NCBI RefSeq assembly: GCF_005222835.1
Contig: NZ_STGA01000044.1
Span: forward strand, 1-64,000
Reading direction: 5' to 3'
DNA length: 64,000 nt
Source: Rhizobium sp. FKY42
GTDB taxonomy: Bacteria > Pseudomonadota > Alphaproteobacteria > Rhizobiales > Rhizobiaceae
Position numbers and translations under genes: made by a program. Positions within the stretch are counted from its first letter, which is position 1, and every line of letters begins with the position of its first letter. The notes beneath the pieces are model-generated. The model saw nothing but the letters and a program-made list of their open reading frames with translations. It did no database searches and was not told the origin of the DNA. Positions 54,954 to 64,000 of the stretch are shown here, one piece after another.

Positions 54954-56057
54954 ATGACCACGCCGCTCGCAGACAAAATCAAGAACCTGATCAAGCTCAA
55001 CGGCCCCATCAGCGTTACAGACTATTTCGCCCTGTGCCTTGCCGATCCGGAACACGGCTACTACCGGACGCGCGAGCCTTTCGGCCAGTCGGGTGATTTC
55101 ATCACGGCTCCGGAGATCAGCCAGCTTTTCGGGGAAATGATCGGCGTCTTCCTGGTTCACGCATGGCAGCAGCACGGCAGCCCGACACCCGTCAATCTGG
55201 TGGAGATCGGGCCGGGACGCGGCACGATGATGCTGGACATCATGCGAGTCGTGCGGCGGCTTGCGCCGGCACTGTTTGACGGACTTCAGATCCATCTTGT
55301 GGAAACCAGCGATCGTCTGCGCGGTGTACAGAGGGTGACGCTGGAAGCCTTTTCCGCAAAGATCAACTGGCATCGCGGTTTTGACGATGTCCCGCCCGGT
55401 TTCACGCTGATTGCCGCCAACGAGCTGTTCGATGCCATACCCATCCGTCAGTTCGTGAAAACCGGCACCGGTTTCCGCGAACGCCTTGTCGGCCTCGACG
55501 CGGATGATGAATTGGCCTTTGGCGTTGGCATGGCCACCATCGATCCTGCCCTTCTTCCGCAGGGAAGTGGGGGCGAACCGGAAGGCACGGTCTATGAGAT
55601 TGCCCCTGCACGGCAGGCGGTGATGCAGGCCTTGTGCGACCGGCTGACACAAAACGGCGGCACCGCAGTCATCATCGATTATGGCCACATGGCAACCTCC
55701 TTCGGCGATACGCTGCAGGCGGTCCTTCGTCATGAATATGATCATCCCCTCGCCCATCCCGGCGAAGCGGATCTGACCAGCCATGTGGATTTCGAGGATC
55801 TGGCGCGTGTTGCTCGCAGCTCGAACCTGCAGATCAACGGCTGCCTTCATCAGGGCGATTTCCTCTACGGCCTGGGCCTGGCTCAGCGTGCGCAGGCGCT
55901 GGCCTCCGGCAAGGCCGAGCAGGAGCAAAGAGCAATCGCGCTGGCGGCAGACCGCCTGGCAGGTGCCGGTGAAGGCAAGATGGGCGAGTTGTTCAAGGTC
56001 ATGGCAGTCTCCTCGCCCAAGGTAGCGCTGGCCCCGTTCAAGCCGGTCACCCGCTGA
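54954..56057 (+). CDS. MidA/NDUFAF7-family SAM-dependent methyltransferase
   Basis: A 367-residue methyltransferase of the MidA family. The N-terminal signature is PISVTDYFALCLADPEHGYY, and the SAM site is EIGPGRGTMMLDI (about 83). EFFDALPI-type sequence appears as ELFDAIPIRQF. The mitochondrial homolog methylates an arginine of complex I subunit NDUFS2; a similar role in NADH dehydrogenase assembly is inferred. 18 bp after lgt. Confidence 0.92.
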   Translation: MTTPLADKIKNLIKLNGPISVTDYFALCLADPEHGYYRTREPFGQSGDFITAPEISQLFGEMIGVFLVHAWQQHGSPTPVNLVEIGPGRGTMMLDIMRVVRRLAPALFDGLQIHLVETSDRLRGVQRVTLEAFSAKINWHRGFDDVPPGFTLIAANELFDAIPIRQFVKTGTGFRERLVGLDADDELAFGVGMATIDPALLPQGSGGEPEGTVYEIAPARQAVMQALCDRLTQNGGTAVIIDYGHMATSFGDTLQAVLRHEYDHPLAHPGEADLTSHVDFEDLARVARSSNLQINGCLHQGDFLYGLGLAQRAQALASGKAEQEQRAIALAADRLAGAGEGKMGELFKVMAVSSPKVALAPFKPVTR

Positions 56058-56223
56058 CTTTGATCTTCTGAACTGAGCGGTTGACAGGTTCGCAGCGGTC
56101 GGGCCAGAGTCCGCACCGAACGAAGCAGTGAACGGCGTATCGAGATACATCCGCCTGCCTCGCATGTTGAGCGCAACTTTTGGCTCAAGCCGCGTCGGAT
56201 CACACCTCAAGCAGCGGAAACCC

Positions 56224-57015
56224 ATGCCAGATCACGTCCTATCGCCCATCCAAAGCCCGCTCCTGTCGCAACTCGAAACCCACGGCATTCGCCACGGCTT
56301 CTTCACGAAGGGAGGCGGCGTCTCAGATGGCATCTATGCCAGTTTGAATGTCGGCCTCGGCTCGAATGACGACGCCAACAAGGTGCTGGAAAACAGACGC
56401 CGTGTCGCCGCCTGGTTCGGGCAACCACTGGAACGGCTGGCGACCGTGCATCAGATCCATTCGACCGATGTCATCGTCATGGATGACCGATATGACGGAT
56501 CGCGCCCTCAAGGCGACGCCATGGTGACGGCAACACCCGGACTGATTCTCGGCGTCCTTGCCGCCGATTGCGGTCCCATCCTGTTTGCAGATGCTAAGGC
56601 CGGGATAATTGGCGCGGCCCATGCCGGTTGGAAAGGCGCGCTCGGCGGGATCGCGGAAAACGTCATCGGCGCGATGATGTCGCTGGGCGCGAGCCTTGAG
56701 AACATCACGGCGGCACTTGGCCCATCCATAGGCCCGGCGAGTTATGAAGTCGGCCCGGAATTTGTGGAGCGCTTTGTCACGCAGGATGCACGGTTTCAGC
56801 GTTACTTCACACCATCGACCAAGGCGGGGCACGCCATGTTCGATCTGCCATCGCTCACGACGCAGCGGCTTCTCGACGCGGGCATCCGGGCTGAAAATCT
56901 CGCAATCGATACCTATCCCGATCAGGATCGCTTCTTTTCCTACCGTCGAACGACACATGCCATGGAACCGGATTACGGCAGACAGATTTCAGCCATTGCA
57001 ATAATGGAGACGTGA
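56224..57015 (+). CDS. pgeF: peptidoglycan editing factor PgeF (YfiH, laccase domain)
   Basis: A 263-residue DUF152/laccase-domain protein. Typical pieces are RHGFFTKGGGVSDGIYASLNVG, HQIHSTDV, AADCGPILFAD and the zinc ligands in GAAHAGWKGALGGI. In E. coli PgeF removes wrongly incorporated serine from peptidoglycan precursors. The start at 56224 is set by GCGGAAACCC and the conserved N-terminus. One base precedes the M24 gene. Confidence 0.93.
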   Translation: MPDHVLSPIQSPLLSQLETHGIRHGFFTKGGGVSDGIYASLNVGLGSNDDANKVLENRRRVAAWFGQPLERLATVHQIHSTDVIVMDDRYDGSRPQGDAMVTATPGLILGVLAADCGPILFADAKAGIIGAAHAGWKGALGGIAENVIGAMMSLGASLENITAALGPSIGPASYEVGPEFVERFVTQDARFQRYFTPSTKAGHAMFDLPSLTTQRLLDAGIRAENLAIDTYPDQDRFFSYRRTTHAMEPDYGRQISAIAIMET

Positions 57016-57016
57016 C

Positions 57017-58171
57017 ATGGCGCTGCATTTCGACAGAGGCGAATATACCGAGCGCCTTCGACGCCTGACAGAGGTCATGGAAACGCAGAAGCTGGACGCG
57101 CTTTTGCTATTTGCGCAGGAGAGCATGTACTGGCTGACTGGCTACGACACCTTCGGCTACTGCTTTTTTCAGTGCATGGTCGTGAAGGCAGACGGCTCTA
57201 TTTCGCTCCTCACCCGTTCTGCGGACATGCGGCAGGCTCGACATACGTCGACGGTCGAAAACATTGTCATCTGGGTGGACCGGGTGAATGCTGATCCGAC
57301 GCTGGACTTGAAGAACCTGCTAAGCGATCTCGACCTTTTGGGCGCAAGGATCGGCGTCGAATACGATACGCATGGCATGACGGGCCGGGTTGCGCGGCTT
57401 CTCGATAACCAGCTTTCCACGTTTGCATCCTTGAGCGATGCGTCCAATCTCGTCGGCGAACTGCGCCTCATCAAGAGCCCCGCAGAGATCGCGCATATCG
57501 TTCGCGCGGCCGAACTGGCGGATGATGCGCTGGATGCCGCGCTCGATCTGATCGCTCCCGGCGCAGATGAGGCAGAGATTCTGGCTGCCATGCAGGGCGC
57601 GGTTCTGAAGGGTGGCGGAGACTATCCCGCCAACGAATTCATCATCGGCTCTGGATCAGACGCGCTTCTCTGCCGCTACAAGGCAGGTCGCCGCAGACTG
57701 GATGCCATCGATCAATTGACGCTGAAATGGGCGGGCGTTTCCGCACACTATCACGCTGCGATGATGCGCACCGTACTCATCGGCGAGGCAAGCAGCCGCC
57801 ATCGCGAACTTTATAATGCATGCCGGGAAACCCTGCTCGCAATCGAAGATGTTCTGAAACCCGGCAACACGTTCGCGGACGTATTCGACGTGCACGCCCG
57901 CATCATCGATGAGCGGGGCCTGACACGGCATCGCCTGAACAGCTGCGGCTACTCGCTCGGTGCGCGCTTTTCGCCGTCCTGGATGGAGCAGCAGATGTTC
58001 CATGCCGGAAACGAACAGGAGATTCGGGCCGATATGTCGCTGTTCGTGCATATGATCATCATGGATTCCGATAGCGGTGCCGCCATGTCGCTCGGCCAGA
58101 CCTATCTCACCACAAATGACACACCGCGTAGCCTTTCGCGACACAGTCTGGATCTCATTGTGCGTGAATGA
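57017..58171 (+). CDS. M24-family (pita-bread) peptidase-like protein, metal ligands apparently lost
   Basis: A 384-residue protein with the creatinase N-terminal domain (1-140) and M24 catalytic-fold domain (160-384). The family's two Asp, one His and two Glu metal ligands are not evident. Where DxG...D is expected it reads TLKWAGVSAHYHAAMMRT, and the C-terminal Glu region reads HMIIMDSDSG. This is more like metal-free creatinase relatives than Xaa-Pro aminopeptidase. The gene follows pgeF directly. The substrate is unknown. Confidence 0.85.
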   Translation: MALHFDRGEYTERLRRLTEVMETQKLDALLLFAQESMYWLTGYDTFGYCFFQCMVVKADGSISLLTRSADMRQARHTSTVENIVIWVDRVNADPTLDLKNLLSDLDLLGARIGVEYDTHGMTGRVARLLDNQLSTFASLSDASNLVGELRLIKSPAEIAHIVRAAELADDALDAALDLIAPGADEAEILAAMQGAVLKGGGDYPANEFIIGSGSDALLCRYKAGRRRLDAIDQLTLKWAGVSAHYHAAMMRTVLIGEASSRHRELYNACRETLLAIEDVLKPGNTFADVFDVHARIIDERGLTRHRLNSCGYSLGARFSPSWMEQQMFHAGNEQEIRADMSLFVHMIIMDSDSGAAMSLGQTYLTTNDTPRSLSRHSLDLIVRE

Positions 58172-58241
58172 GACACCGGCGTTGACTTGAAGCTTTTCTC
58201 GCCTCTACTCTCTTTTCCCGGGAGACGGCAGGAGGAACGGG

Positions 58242-58979
58242 ATGCGAAAGCACCAACTGCAGGTTTGGGCACCGCTGGCGGCCATTCTTCTCTGTGGCTG
58301 CAACACGTCCGATGCTCTGACACCCAAGGTCGATGTTGGTGGTGGATTGCATCCGACAAGCCCGGTGACTCAAGCCGAAGCGCAGCGCATGGCCGGAAGC
58401 CCCGGACCGCAGGCAAGATCATTCCCGCCAGCCCCCTCCTATCCGGCCGGACCGCAAAATTCCCAGCAGGCGCAATCCCGTGCCATGATTGAAGGCGCTT
58501 CGGGCTCAAGCCAGACCACGGTCCAGAGCGCACCTCTTTCATCTCCGCAGCCACCCGCTTCCGCGCAAAGCGCACCAGCCGTTGCATCTGTCCCCGCCGC
58601 CTCGACAGCGGAGACAGAAAGCATCCGTTTTCTTCCCATCATCGGTGCTCCCGTTCAGGCCGTCACCCCCTTGTCGAAAGAGCTCGGCTCCTCGGCTCGC
58701 GCGGCTGGCCTGACCATCAAGGCCGCGGCGGATTCCTCTGCCGGACATATCCTCAAAGGCTATCTCTCCGCTTTTGAGGACGGTGGCAAGGTGACGGTCG
58801 TCTATGTCTGGGATGTGCTGGACGGCGCAGGTGCTCGCCTCAACCGGATCCAGGGACAGTTATCCACACCCTCGCGCGGCGGCGCGGATCCGTGGACCTC
58901 TGTTCCAGCTGAACTCATGCAATTGGTCGGCCAAACCACGATAAAGAGCTATCTTGAGTGGCGAAACAATCGAGCCTGA
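58242..58979 (+). CDS. lipoprotein with Ser/Pro/Ala-rich linker
   Basis: A 245-residue predicted lipoprotein with lipobox LLCGC at 16-20. A disordered Pro/Ser/Ala/Gln stretch (about 45-125) follows, then a C-terminal domain with FLPIIGAPVQAVTPLS and GYLSAFEDGGKVTVVYVWDVLD. No named family is recognised; it resembles uncharacterised rhizobial lipoproteins. Lgt, needed for its lipidation, is encoded a few genes upstream. Confidence 0.8.
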   Translation: MRKHQLQVWAPLAAILLCGCNTSDALTPKVDVGGGLHPTSPVTQAEAQRMAGSPGPQARSFPPAPSYPAGPQNSQQAQSRAMIEGASGSSQTTVQSAPLSSPQPPASAQSAPAVASVPAASTAETESIRFLPIIGAPVQAVTPLSKELGSSARAAGLTIKAAADSSAGHILKGYLSAFEDGGKVTVVYVWDVLDGAGARLNRIQGQLSTPSRGGADPWTSVPAELMQLVGQTTIKSYLEWRNNRA

Positions 58980-58993
58980 GCATTCTGAGTTGA

Positions 58994-59005
58994 GGTAAAT
59001 TTACC
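58994..59005. promoter_or_regulatory. perfect 12-bp palindrome upstream of prs
   Basis: GGTAAATTTACC lies 110 bp before the prs start, within the flanking GAGG...CCTC context. It may be an operator; no matching known regulator is recognised. Confidence 0.4.
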
Positions 59006-59115
59006 ACCTCTAACACTGGTTACATAAAAATCCAGCCTCTGAAGCTGAACAGTCTTGCATTCGAGGCACGCCTCGGTAAAAGGCCCGCATCCAGCGTCAA
59101 AATAGGCGGACCCAA

Positions 59116-60048
59116 ATGAAGGTTTTCGCAGGCAATTCGAACCGGCATCTGGCCGACGCGATCTGTTCTTACCTTAATGTACCTCTTGGAAGAGCCAGCG
59201 TACGGCGGTTTGCCGACCAGGAAATCTTCGTGGAGATCCAGGAAAATGTACGTGGTGAGGACGTTTTCGTCGTCCAGTCCACATCGTTTCCCGCAAACGA
59301 CCACCTGATGGAACTGCTCATCATGATTGATGCGTTCCGTCGCTCCTCCGCACGGCGCATCACCGCAGTGCTGCCCTATTTCGGTTATGCCCGCCAGGAC
59401 CGCAAGGCGGGTCCGCGCACGCCGATCTCGGCCAAGCTGGTCGCAAACCTGATCACGGAAGCCGGTGCGGACCGCGTTCTGACGCTTGATCTTCATGCGG
59501 GGCAGATCCAAGGCTTCTTCGATATCCCGACGGACAATCTTTACGCCGTGCCGATCCTGGCGCGTGACGTGAAGGAACACTATGACCTGAAGAACGTCAT
59601 GGTCGTTTCGCCGGATGTCGGCGGTGTGGTTCGCGCCCGCTCGCTTGCGAAGCGCCTGGATTGCCAGCTGGCGATTGTCGACAAGCGCCGTGAGCGTGCT
59701 GGCGAATCCGAAGTCATGAATGTCATCGGTGACGTGACCGGCAAGGACTGTTTGCTGATCGACGATATCGTCGATTCCGGCGGCACCCTGTGCAACGCCG
59801 CCGAAGCACTGTTGAAGAACGGCGCAACCAGCGTTACCGCCTACATCACACATGGCGTTCTGTCGGGCGGCGCAGTCGCCCGCGTCAGTTCGTCGAAGCT
59901 GAAGGAACTGGTGATCACGGACTCCATTCAGCCGACGACGGCGGTCCAGTCCGCTCCCAATATCCGCGTCGTGACCACAGCCGGCCTGCTGGGCGAAGCC
60001 ATCAACCGGACGGCGCTTGAAGAGTCGGTCTCCAGCCTGTTCGACTAA
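59116..60048 (+). CDS. prs: ribose-phosphate pyrophosphokinase Prs
   Basis: A 310-residue enzyme making PRPP from ribose 5-phosphate and ATP for nucleotide, His and Trp synthesis. Motifs are [27 protein letters not shown] (ATP), [14 protein letters not shown] and the PRPP loop [14 protein letters not shown]. The length is normal. It is probably monocistronic. Confidence 0.97.
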   Translation: MKVFAGNSNRHLADAICSYLNVPLGRASVRRFADQEIFVEIQENVRGEDVFVVQSTSFPANDHLMELLIMIDAFRRSSARRITAVLPYFGYARQDRKAGPRTPISAKLVANLITEAGADRVLTLDLHAGQIQGFFDIPTDNLYAVPILARDVKEHYDLKNVMVVSPDVGGVVRARSLAKRLDCQLAIVDKRRERAGESEVMNVIGDVTGKDCLLIDDIVDSGGTLCNAAEALLKNGATSVTAYITHGVLSGGAVARVSSSKLKELVITDSIQPTTAVQSAPNIRVVTTAGLLGEAINRTALEESVSSLFD

Positions 60049-60128
60049 TGTAATCACGACCCGATGTTAGCATCATTGGCCGCACGGCGCTTGAAGCACC
60101 GTGCGGCCAATGTGTTTATGGGCTCTCG

Positions 60129-60893
60129 TCAGGCCACGTGCGGCAGGGCATTTACATCCGCAAATTCTTCAACCGGATTGACCAGACCATTGATGCCGGA
60201 ATGGGGCAAAGGCTTGCCGAAGAAGAAGCCCTGCATTTGCTCGCATCCCTCTTTGCGTAGAAAATCCGCGTGTTCAGCCGTCTCAACCCCTTCCGCCAGG
60301 ACAGGGATGTTGAGGCTGTGCGCAAGAATGACCGTAGAGCGAACGATTGCTGCAGCCAGACGATCATGGTTGACCCGATCCACGAAGGAGCGATCGATCT
60401 TGATCTTGTCGAAAGGAAAGCTCATCAGGGTCGAAAGGGATGAATAGCCGGTGCCATAATCATCCATGGCGATCTTTACGCCGAGATCCTTCAACTGTCG
60501 GATGATGATCAGCGCCCGCTCCTGCTCCTCAATGAGGCCGGACTCAGTTATCTCCAGTTCAAGGCGATGCGGCGAAAGGCCAGTCTTTTCGAGCACCGTC
60601 GCGACCTTGAGCGGGAATTGCGGATCGGAGAGCTGCTGAACCGCAGCGATGCCCGGCAGATAACCAAGCATCGCGAGAAAATGGGTGGTCCATATCGCGC
60701 CTCCACTGACAAAGCCCGTCAGCAGGACCCATACCAGCCGTTCGCTGCGGCTGGATGCTTTAAACGAGCGTGCGAAAAGGCGCATGCTGAGGTAGGATCC
60801 GAAGATACAGACCAGGGCAACAGCCGCAACATAACGAAGGTCGTGATCCTGGATCAGGCAGGAGATTACATACAGCATTGAACCGACACACAT
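60129..60893 (-). pseudogene. MHYT-EAL chimera: internally deleted cyclic-di-GMP protein
   Basis: A 254-residue continuous frame. Residues 1-80 are the first membrane segments of an MHYT sensor (IWTTHFLAMLGYLPG). The sequence then jumps into the second half of an EAL domain (AVQQLSDPQFPLKV, LEITES, DDYGTGYSS, KIDRSF, AEGVET). The remaining MHYT helices, any GGDEF and the catalytic EAL motif are absent. The natural protein of this family is about 600-750 residues, so about 1.2-1.5 kb appears deleted in frame. The product should be inactive as a phosphodiesterase. Confidence 0.8.
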
Positions 60894-61147
60894 TTTAACA
60901 TTTTAAACATCTAATAAAATGTAAAAAGCTTTCGAGAGAAGGGTAACCGAATTATCATGTTATAATTCGTTGACTTGGGAGCGCACGGCCAGCGCTTGCA
61001 CATTGAGGACATATCGTCTATAGCGCGGGCGTCCGCGTAGACACCCTTGGAGGCAACGCGGATGAAGCGCGTCGGACGATGCCCTTCAAATCCGGCAGGG
61101 ACTGGTTCCCGGTCCGGGTTCTCCAATAACCTCGAAAAGGATATGCC

Positions 61148-61735
61148 ATGAGCAACGCTACTTATGAGCTCAAGGCCGAGGCGCGCGATCGGGTTGGTAA
61201 GGGGTCCTCCCGCGAACTTCGCCGCAACGGTTTGATTCCTGCTGTCATCTATGGCGACAAGCAGGCCCCGATTTCTATCGCACTGTCCACGAACGAAGTA
61301 ACCAAGCGTATCCACGCTGGCGGTTTCATGACCACCGTTGCTACGATCGATGTGAACGGCCAGAAGATCTCGGTTCTCCCGAAGGACTACCAGCTGGACC
61401 CGGTTCGCGATTTCACGATGCACGTCGACTTCCTGCGCGTTTCCGCAGACAGCCGCGTTACCGTTGAAGTCCCGGTTCACTTCATCAACGAAGACAAGTC
61501 CGCCATCAAGACCGGTGGTGTGCTGAACATCGTTCGCCACGAAGTCGAACTCGTATGCCCGGCAAACGACATTCCGGAATTCCTGACGGCTGACCTCACA
61601 GGTCTGCAGCTCGGCGATTCCATCCACATCTCCAACATCAAGCTTCCCAAGGGCGTAGAGCCGACGATCGACCGCGACTTCACCATCGCTTCCATCGTTG
61701 CTCCGGTTGCTGCAGAAGGCGAAGCTTCAGAATAA
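61148..61735 (+). CDS. rplY: 50S ribosomal protein L25/Ctc
   Basis: A 195-residue long-form L25 (Ctc type) that binds 5S rRNA. The N-terminal L25 domain ([24 protein letters not shown]) is followed by the TL5 C-terminal domain. The start ATG at 61148 follows GAAAAGGA. The upstream 250 bp are the likely promoter and leader. Confidence 0.96.
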   Translation: MSNATYELKAEARDRVGKGSSRELRRNGLIPAVIYGDKQAPISIALSTNEVTKRIHAGGFMTTVATIDVNGQKISVLPKDYQLDPVRDFTMHVDFLRVSADSRVTVEVPVHFINEDKSAIKTGGVLNIVRHEVELVCPANDIPEFLTADLTGLQLGDSIHISNIKLPKGVEPTIDRDFTIASIVAPVAAEGEASE

Positions 61736-61763
61736 GCTTCATTATCAACTTCTGATTGATTTT

Positions 61764-61795
61764 AACCCGCCAGGCGACAGCCGGGCGGGTTTTTT
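61764..61795 (+). terminator. rplY terminator
   Basis: AACCCGCC and GGCGGGTT form the stem around a 12-base loop, followed by a run of T. Confidence 0.9.
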
Positions 61796-61992
61796 GCTGT
61801 TTACCACCGCTTAAGGCTCTTGCGTCGAAACATTTCCAAAATCGCAATACTGCACGTTAAGGTGACGCTTGATCGTGCCATCATTGAACGGGATTCGCCC
61901 GGTTTCAGTGAAATTTAAAGAATACATGCCACGGTCCGGGAAGCTTACGTCGAGATCCGGCGACACTGCTGGAACGCGCGAGGGAGAAACTG

Positions 61993-64000
61993 ATGACACG
62001 ATCTGTCGAAAGCCGCTTCATTGCGATCATTTCTGCAGCTCTGGTCATCGTTGTTGCTCCGCTTTTCTCCCTGTTTCTTGCTTTGTCTTCCCAGCAGGCC
62101 AGCGAGAGCCAGCATGAGCGTATTCAGGTTCTGATCGGGGCCAATGCCCAGGCGCTTTCCAAACCGCTCTGGGATCTCGACATCGAGAGTATCCGCCAGA
62201 TTACCGAGCAGCTTGTGGGCGAAGGTGCGATCCGCGTCGTTCAGGTCACTGACACGATCGGCAAATTCGATGTCACGGAAAGCAACCTTCGCGATAGCGG
62301 CGAAGATCTGGAGAAGATGTCGCGGCCTATCGTCTACCGTGCGCCCGACAGTATCCAGCGCATTGGCACCATCACCATCCATTATGATAGGGTTGGGCTG
62401 TTTTCGGCATTGAACCGGATGGAGATCACATTGATCTCCATATTCGCGGTCGCGATCCTGGTGGTATTCGCAGCGGCGATCGTGGGCAACCGGCTCATGG
62501 TCATAAGGCCCCTCCTCCGCCTGACGGCAGCAGTGGAGGCGACGCGTCGCCTTGGCTCGCGCCACCACGTCGACTGGCGCTCGAAGGACGAGATGGGCCG
62601 GTTGGCGAAAAGCTTCAATGAAATGCAGATCCAGCTGGACCGTGAGGAGCGGGAACTCAAGCGCGCCCACCAACAGACAACCGAGATCTACAATCTGACT
62701 CCGGCCATGCTCTTCTCGCTGGATGCCGATGGCATGATCTGGGCGGTCAGCGATTATTGGCTACTTGCTACAGGCTACAGCCGTCGCCATGTCCTGGGCC
62801 GGCACTTCGTTGATCTCATCATTCCGGAAGATCGCCGTACCTATCTCGACCGCGGGACAGGAACCAACGGCAGCAACGCCAGCCATGGCGTAACAGTACG
62901 TTTTCAATGTGCAGATGATCGCATCATCGACGTCTTGATCATGGAAACGCTCCTCAAGTCGACATCCGCCGAACTACCGACCTCTCTCAGCGTCATGACA
63001 GATGTCACAGAACTAAAGCAGTCTGAAATCCGCAACCATCATCAAGCCATCACCGATCACTTGACCGGCCTTCTAAACCGTCAGGGGTTCGAGATCGCGC
63101 TCGACGAAAAGATCGCCGAGGCCGACGAAAGCAAGACCGATGTCGCCTGCCTGTTCATTGATCTCGACCGATTCAAGTCGATCAACGATACGTTGGGACA
63201 TGCGGCCGGAGACCGTGTGCTGTGCGAATTCGTGGAGCGTGTGTCTCCGCTGATCACCGCCGAAGATTGCGCCTCCCGTTTGGGCGGGGACGAATTTGCT
63301 CTTCTCATTACCGGCAAGGATGCAAAAGCGAGAGCATCGCGGATCTGTACGCAGGTCGTCGCGGCTTTCGACACCCCTTTCGAGCTCGACAGCGCCTCGG
63401 TGCGCCTTAGCGCCAGCATCGGCCTTGCGGTCTATCCGGAGCACGCCCAAAGCGCCGCAGAACTTCTTCAGCGGTCCGACATGGCCATGTACGCCCGCAA
63501 ACGCGATGGCAAGAACGGCGCCAGCATCTATGATGAGGCAATACTGGATCGCACACGCCAGAGGGCCGAAATCGAGGCTGATATCGAGGCGGCACTCGCG
63601 AACAGCTGGTTCGAAGCGCATTTCCAGCCCATCGTCGATACGCGTACCCGCTCTACCATGGGCTTCGAGGCCCTGATGCGCCTGCGCCATCCCCGCAAAG
63701 GTTTGCAGTCTCCAGCCGCCATTGTCAGCGTTGCCGAAGAAACCGGCTCGATCGATAGGATTGGCAATGAGATCCTCGAGGATGCGCTGGAAAATCTCGC
63801 AAAGGTATGCCGCATACCAGGCATGGAACGCTGCTACGTGGCCGTGAACTTCTCGCCACTACAGTTCGAACACAGCCTGCCGACACGCATCGCAGCCCAT
63901 GCGTCACGTTTCGGCCTCAGTCCCAGCCAGGTCGTGATAGAGATCACCGAAGCGGTTCTGATGCACGACAACCCGGAAATCCGTACAATCCTGGATCAGT
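61993..64000 (+). CDS. HAMP-PAS-GGDEF-EAL membrane signalling protein (3' end outside window)
   Basis: At least 669 residues, cut by the window edge. An N-terminal membrane segment (about 8-32) and a second (about 140-162) flank a periplasmic sensor domain. HAMP (about 165-215), PAS (about 230-335), GGDEF with SRLGGDEFALL (about 430) and the start of EAL (GFEALMRLRHP, about 557; EITEAVL) follow. No I-site RxxD is seen before GGDEF. GGGAG precedes the ATG at 61993. Probably both makes and degrades cyclic-di-GMP in response to a periplasmic signal. Confidence 0.9.
   Translation, partial: MTRSVESRFIAIISAALVIVVAPLFSLFLALSSQQASESQHERIQVLIGANAQALSKPLWDLDIESIRQITEQLVGEGAIRVVQVTDTIGKFDVTESNLRDSGEDLEKMSRPIVYRAPDSIQRIGTITIHYDRVGLFSALNRMEITLISIFAVAILVVFAAAIVGNRLMVIRPLLRLTAAVEATRRLGSRHHVDWRSKDEMGRLAKSFNEMQIQLDREERELKRAHQQTTEIYNLTPAMLFSLDADGMIWAVSDYWLLATGYSRRHVLGRHFVDLIIPEDRRTYLDRGTGTNGSNASHGVTVRFQCADDRIIDVLIMETLLKSTSAELPTSLSVMTDVTELKQSEIRNHHQAITDHLTGLLNRQGFEIALDEKIAEADESKTDVACLFIDLDRFKSINDTLGHAAGDRVLCEFVERVSPLITAEDCASRLGGDEFALLITGKDAKARASRICTQVVAAFDTPFELDSASVRLSASIGLAVYPEHAQSAAELLQRSDMAMYARKRDGKNGASIYDEAILDRTRQRAEIEADIEAALANSWFEAHFQPIVDTRTRSTMGFEALMRLRHPRKGLQSPAAIVSVAEETGSIDRIGNEILEDALENLAKVCRIPGMERCYVAVNFSPLQFEHSLPTRIAAHASRFGLSPSQVVIEITEAVLMHDNPEIRTILDQ

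Noticed and set aside
54255-56225. 656-codon minus-strand open frame across lgt and the MidA-like gene
   Set aside because: Antisense shadow of two well-supported genes.

Overview
The window is chromosomal DNA of an alphaproteobacterium of the family Rhizobiaceae, most likely the Agrobacterium/Allorhizobium/Rhizobium group. This rests on gene content and order: RpoD and DnaG of rhizobial type, a greA-lpsB-GT25-lrp-trxB-lsrB block like the Sinorhizobium lps/lsrB region, a petP-petR-sensor kinase cluster, CarB with the extra ~50-residue rhizobial insertion, a DUF930 protein, a TadG-like protein, and a tandem pair of small RNAs that look like AbcR1/AbcR2. No database search was possible; all identifications come from reading motifs and family resemblance.

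Left accessory segment (1-7430). A decayed prophage and insertion-element scar (about 1-3345) carries a compact minus-strand cassette: a Mu Com-like zinc-finger protein, a 63-residue protein, an ABC ATPase fused to a GNAT acetyltransferase, and a formyltransferase-like enzyme. All are overlapping or stop/start-coupled. It lies beside a phage late-control protein D fragment and a broken IS3-type orfA. Mu Com controls the DNA-modification gene mom, whose product is itself GNAT-like, so this is the best candidate in the window for an undescribed DNA-modification system. Next comes a small island of two paralogous Fe(II)/2-oxoglutarate oxygenases, an MFS transporter and a divergent LysR regulator.

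Core chromosome (7430-29600): yjbQ, a DUF930 protein, rpoD, dnaG, a GatB/YqeY protein, carA, a MATE exporter, a DUF2306/LytTR pair, a zinc peptidase, a PAP2 enzyme, carB, an alpha/beta hydrolase, and a coupled DUF4130-UdgX plus radical-SAM DNA-repair pair.

29600-40100: an orphan AT-rich TadG-like gene, greA, two LPS glycosyltransferases, lrp, trxB, the LysR regulator lsrB/vtlR, a FIST sensor gene coupled to a GGDEF-EAL protein, and the two tandem sRNAs.

40100-64000: an ArsR regulator with an Old Yellow Enzyme, a DUF2188 protein, a deleted and frameshifted chaA, an aldose sugar dehydrogenase, aatA, an EamA transporter, a cold-shock gene with a structured leader, an MBL hydrolase, petP-petR-kinase, ybjN-proC-csaA, ubiK, an lgt-midA-pgeF-M24 peptidase cluster, a lipoprotein, prs, a truncated MHYT-EAL chimera, rplY, and a large HAMP-PAS-GGDEF-EAL protein that runs off the right end. 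Cyclic-di-GMP signalling is well represented: one intact GGDEF-EAL protein, one cut by the window edge and one wrecked remnant. No tRNA, rRNA or CRISPR array was recognised.
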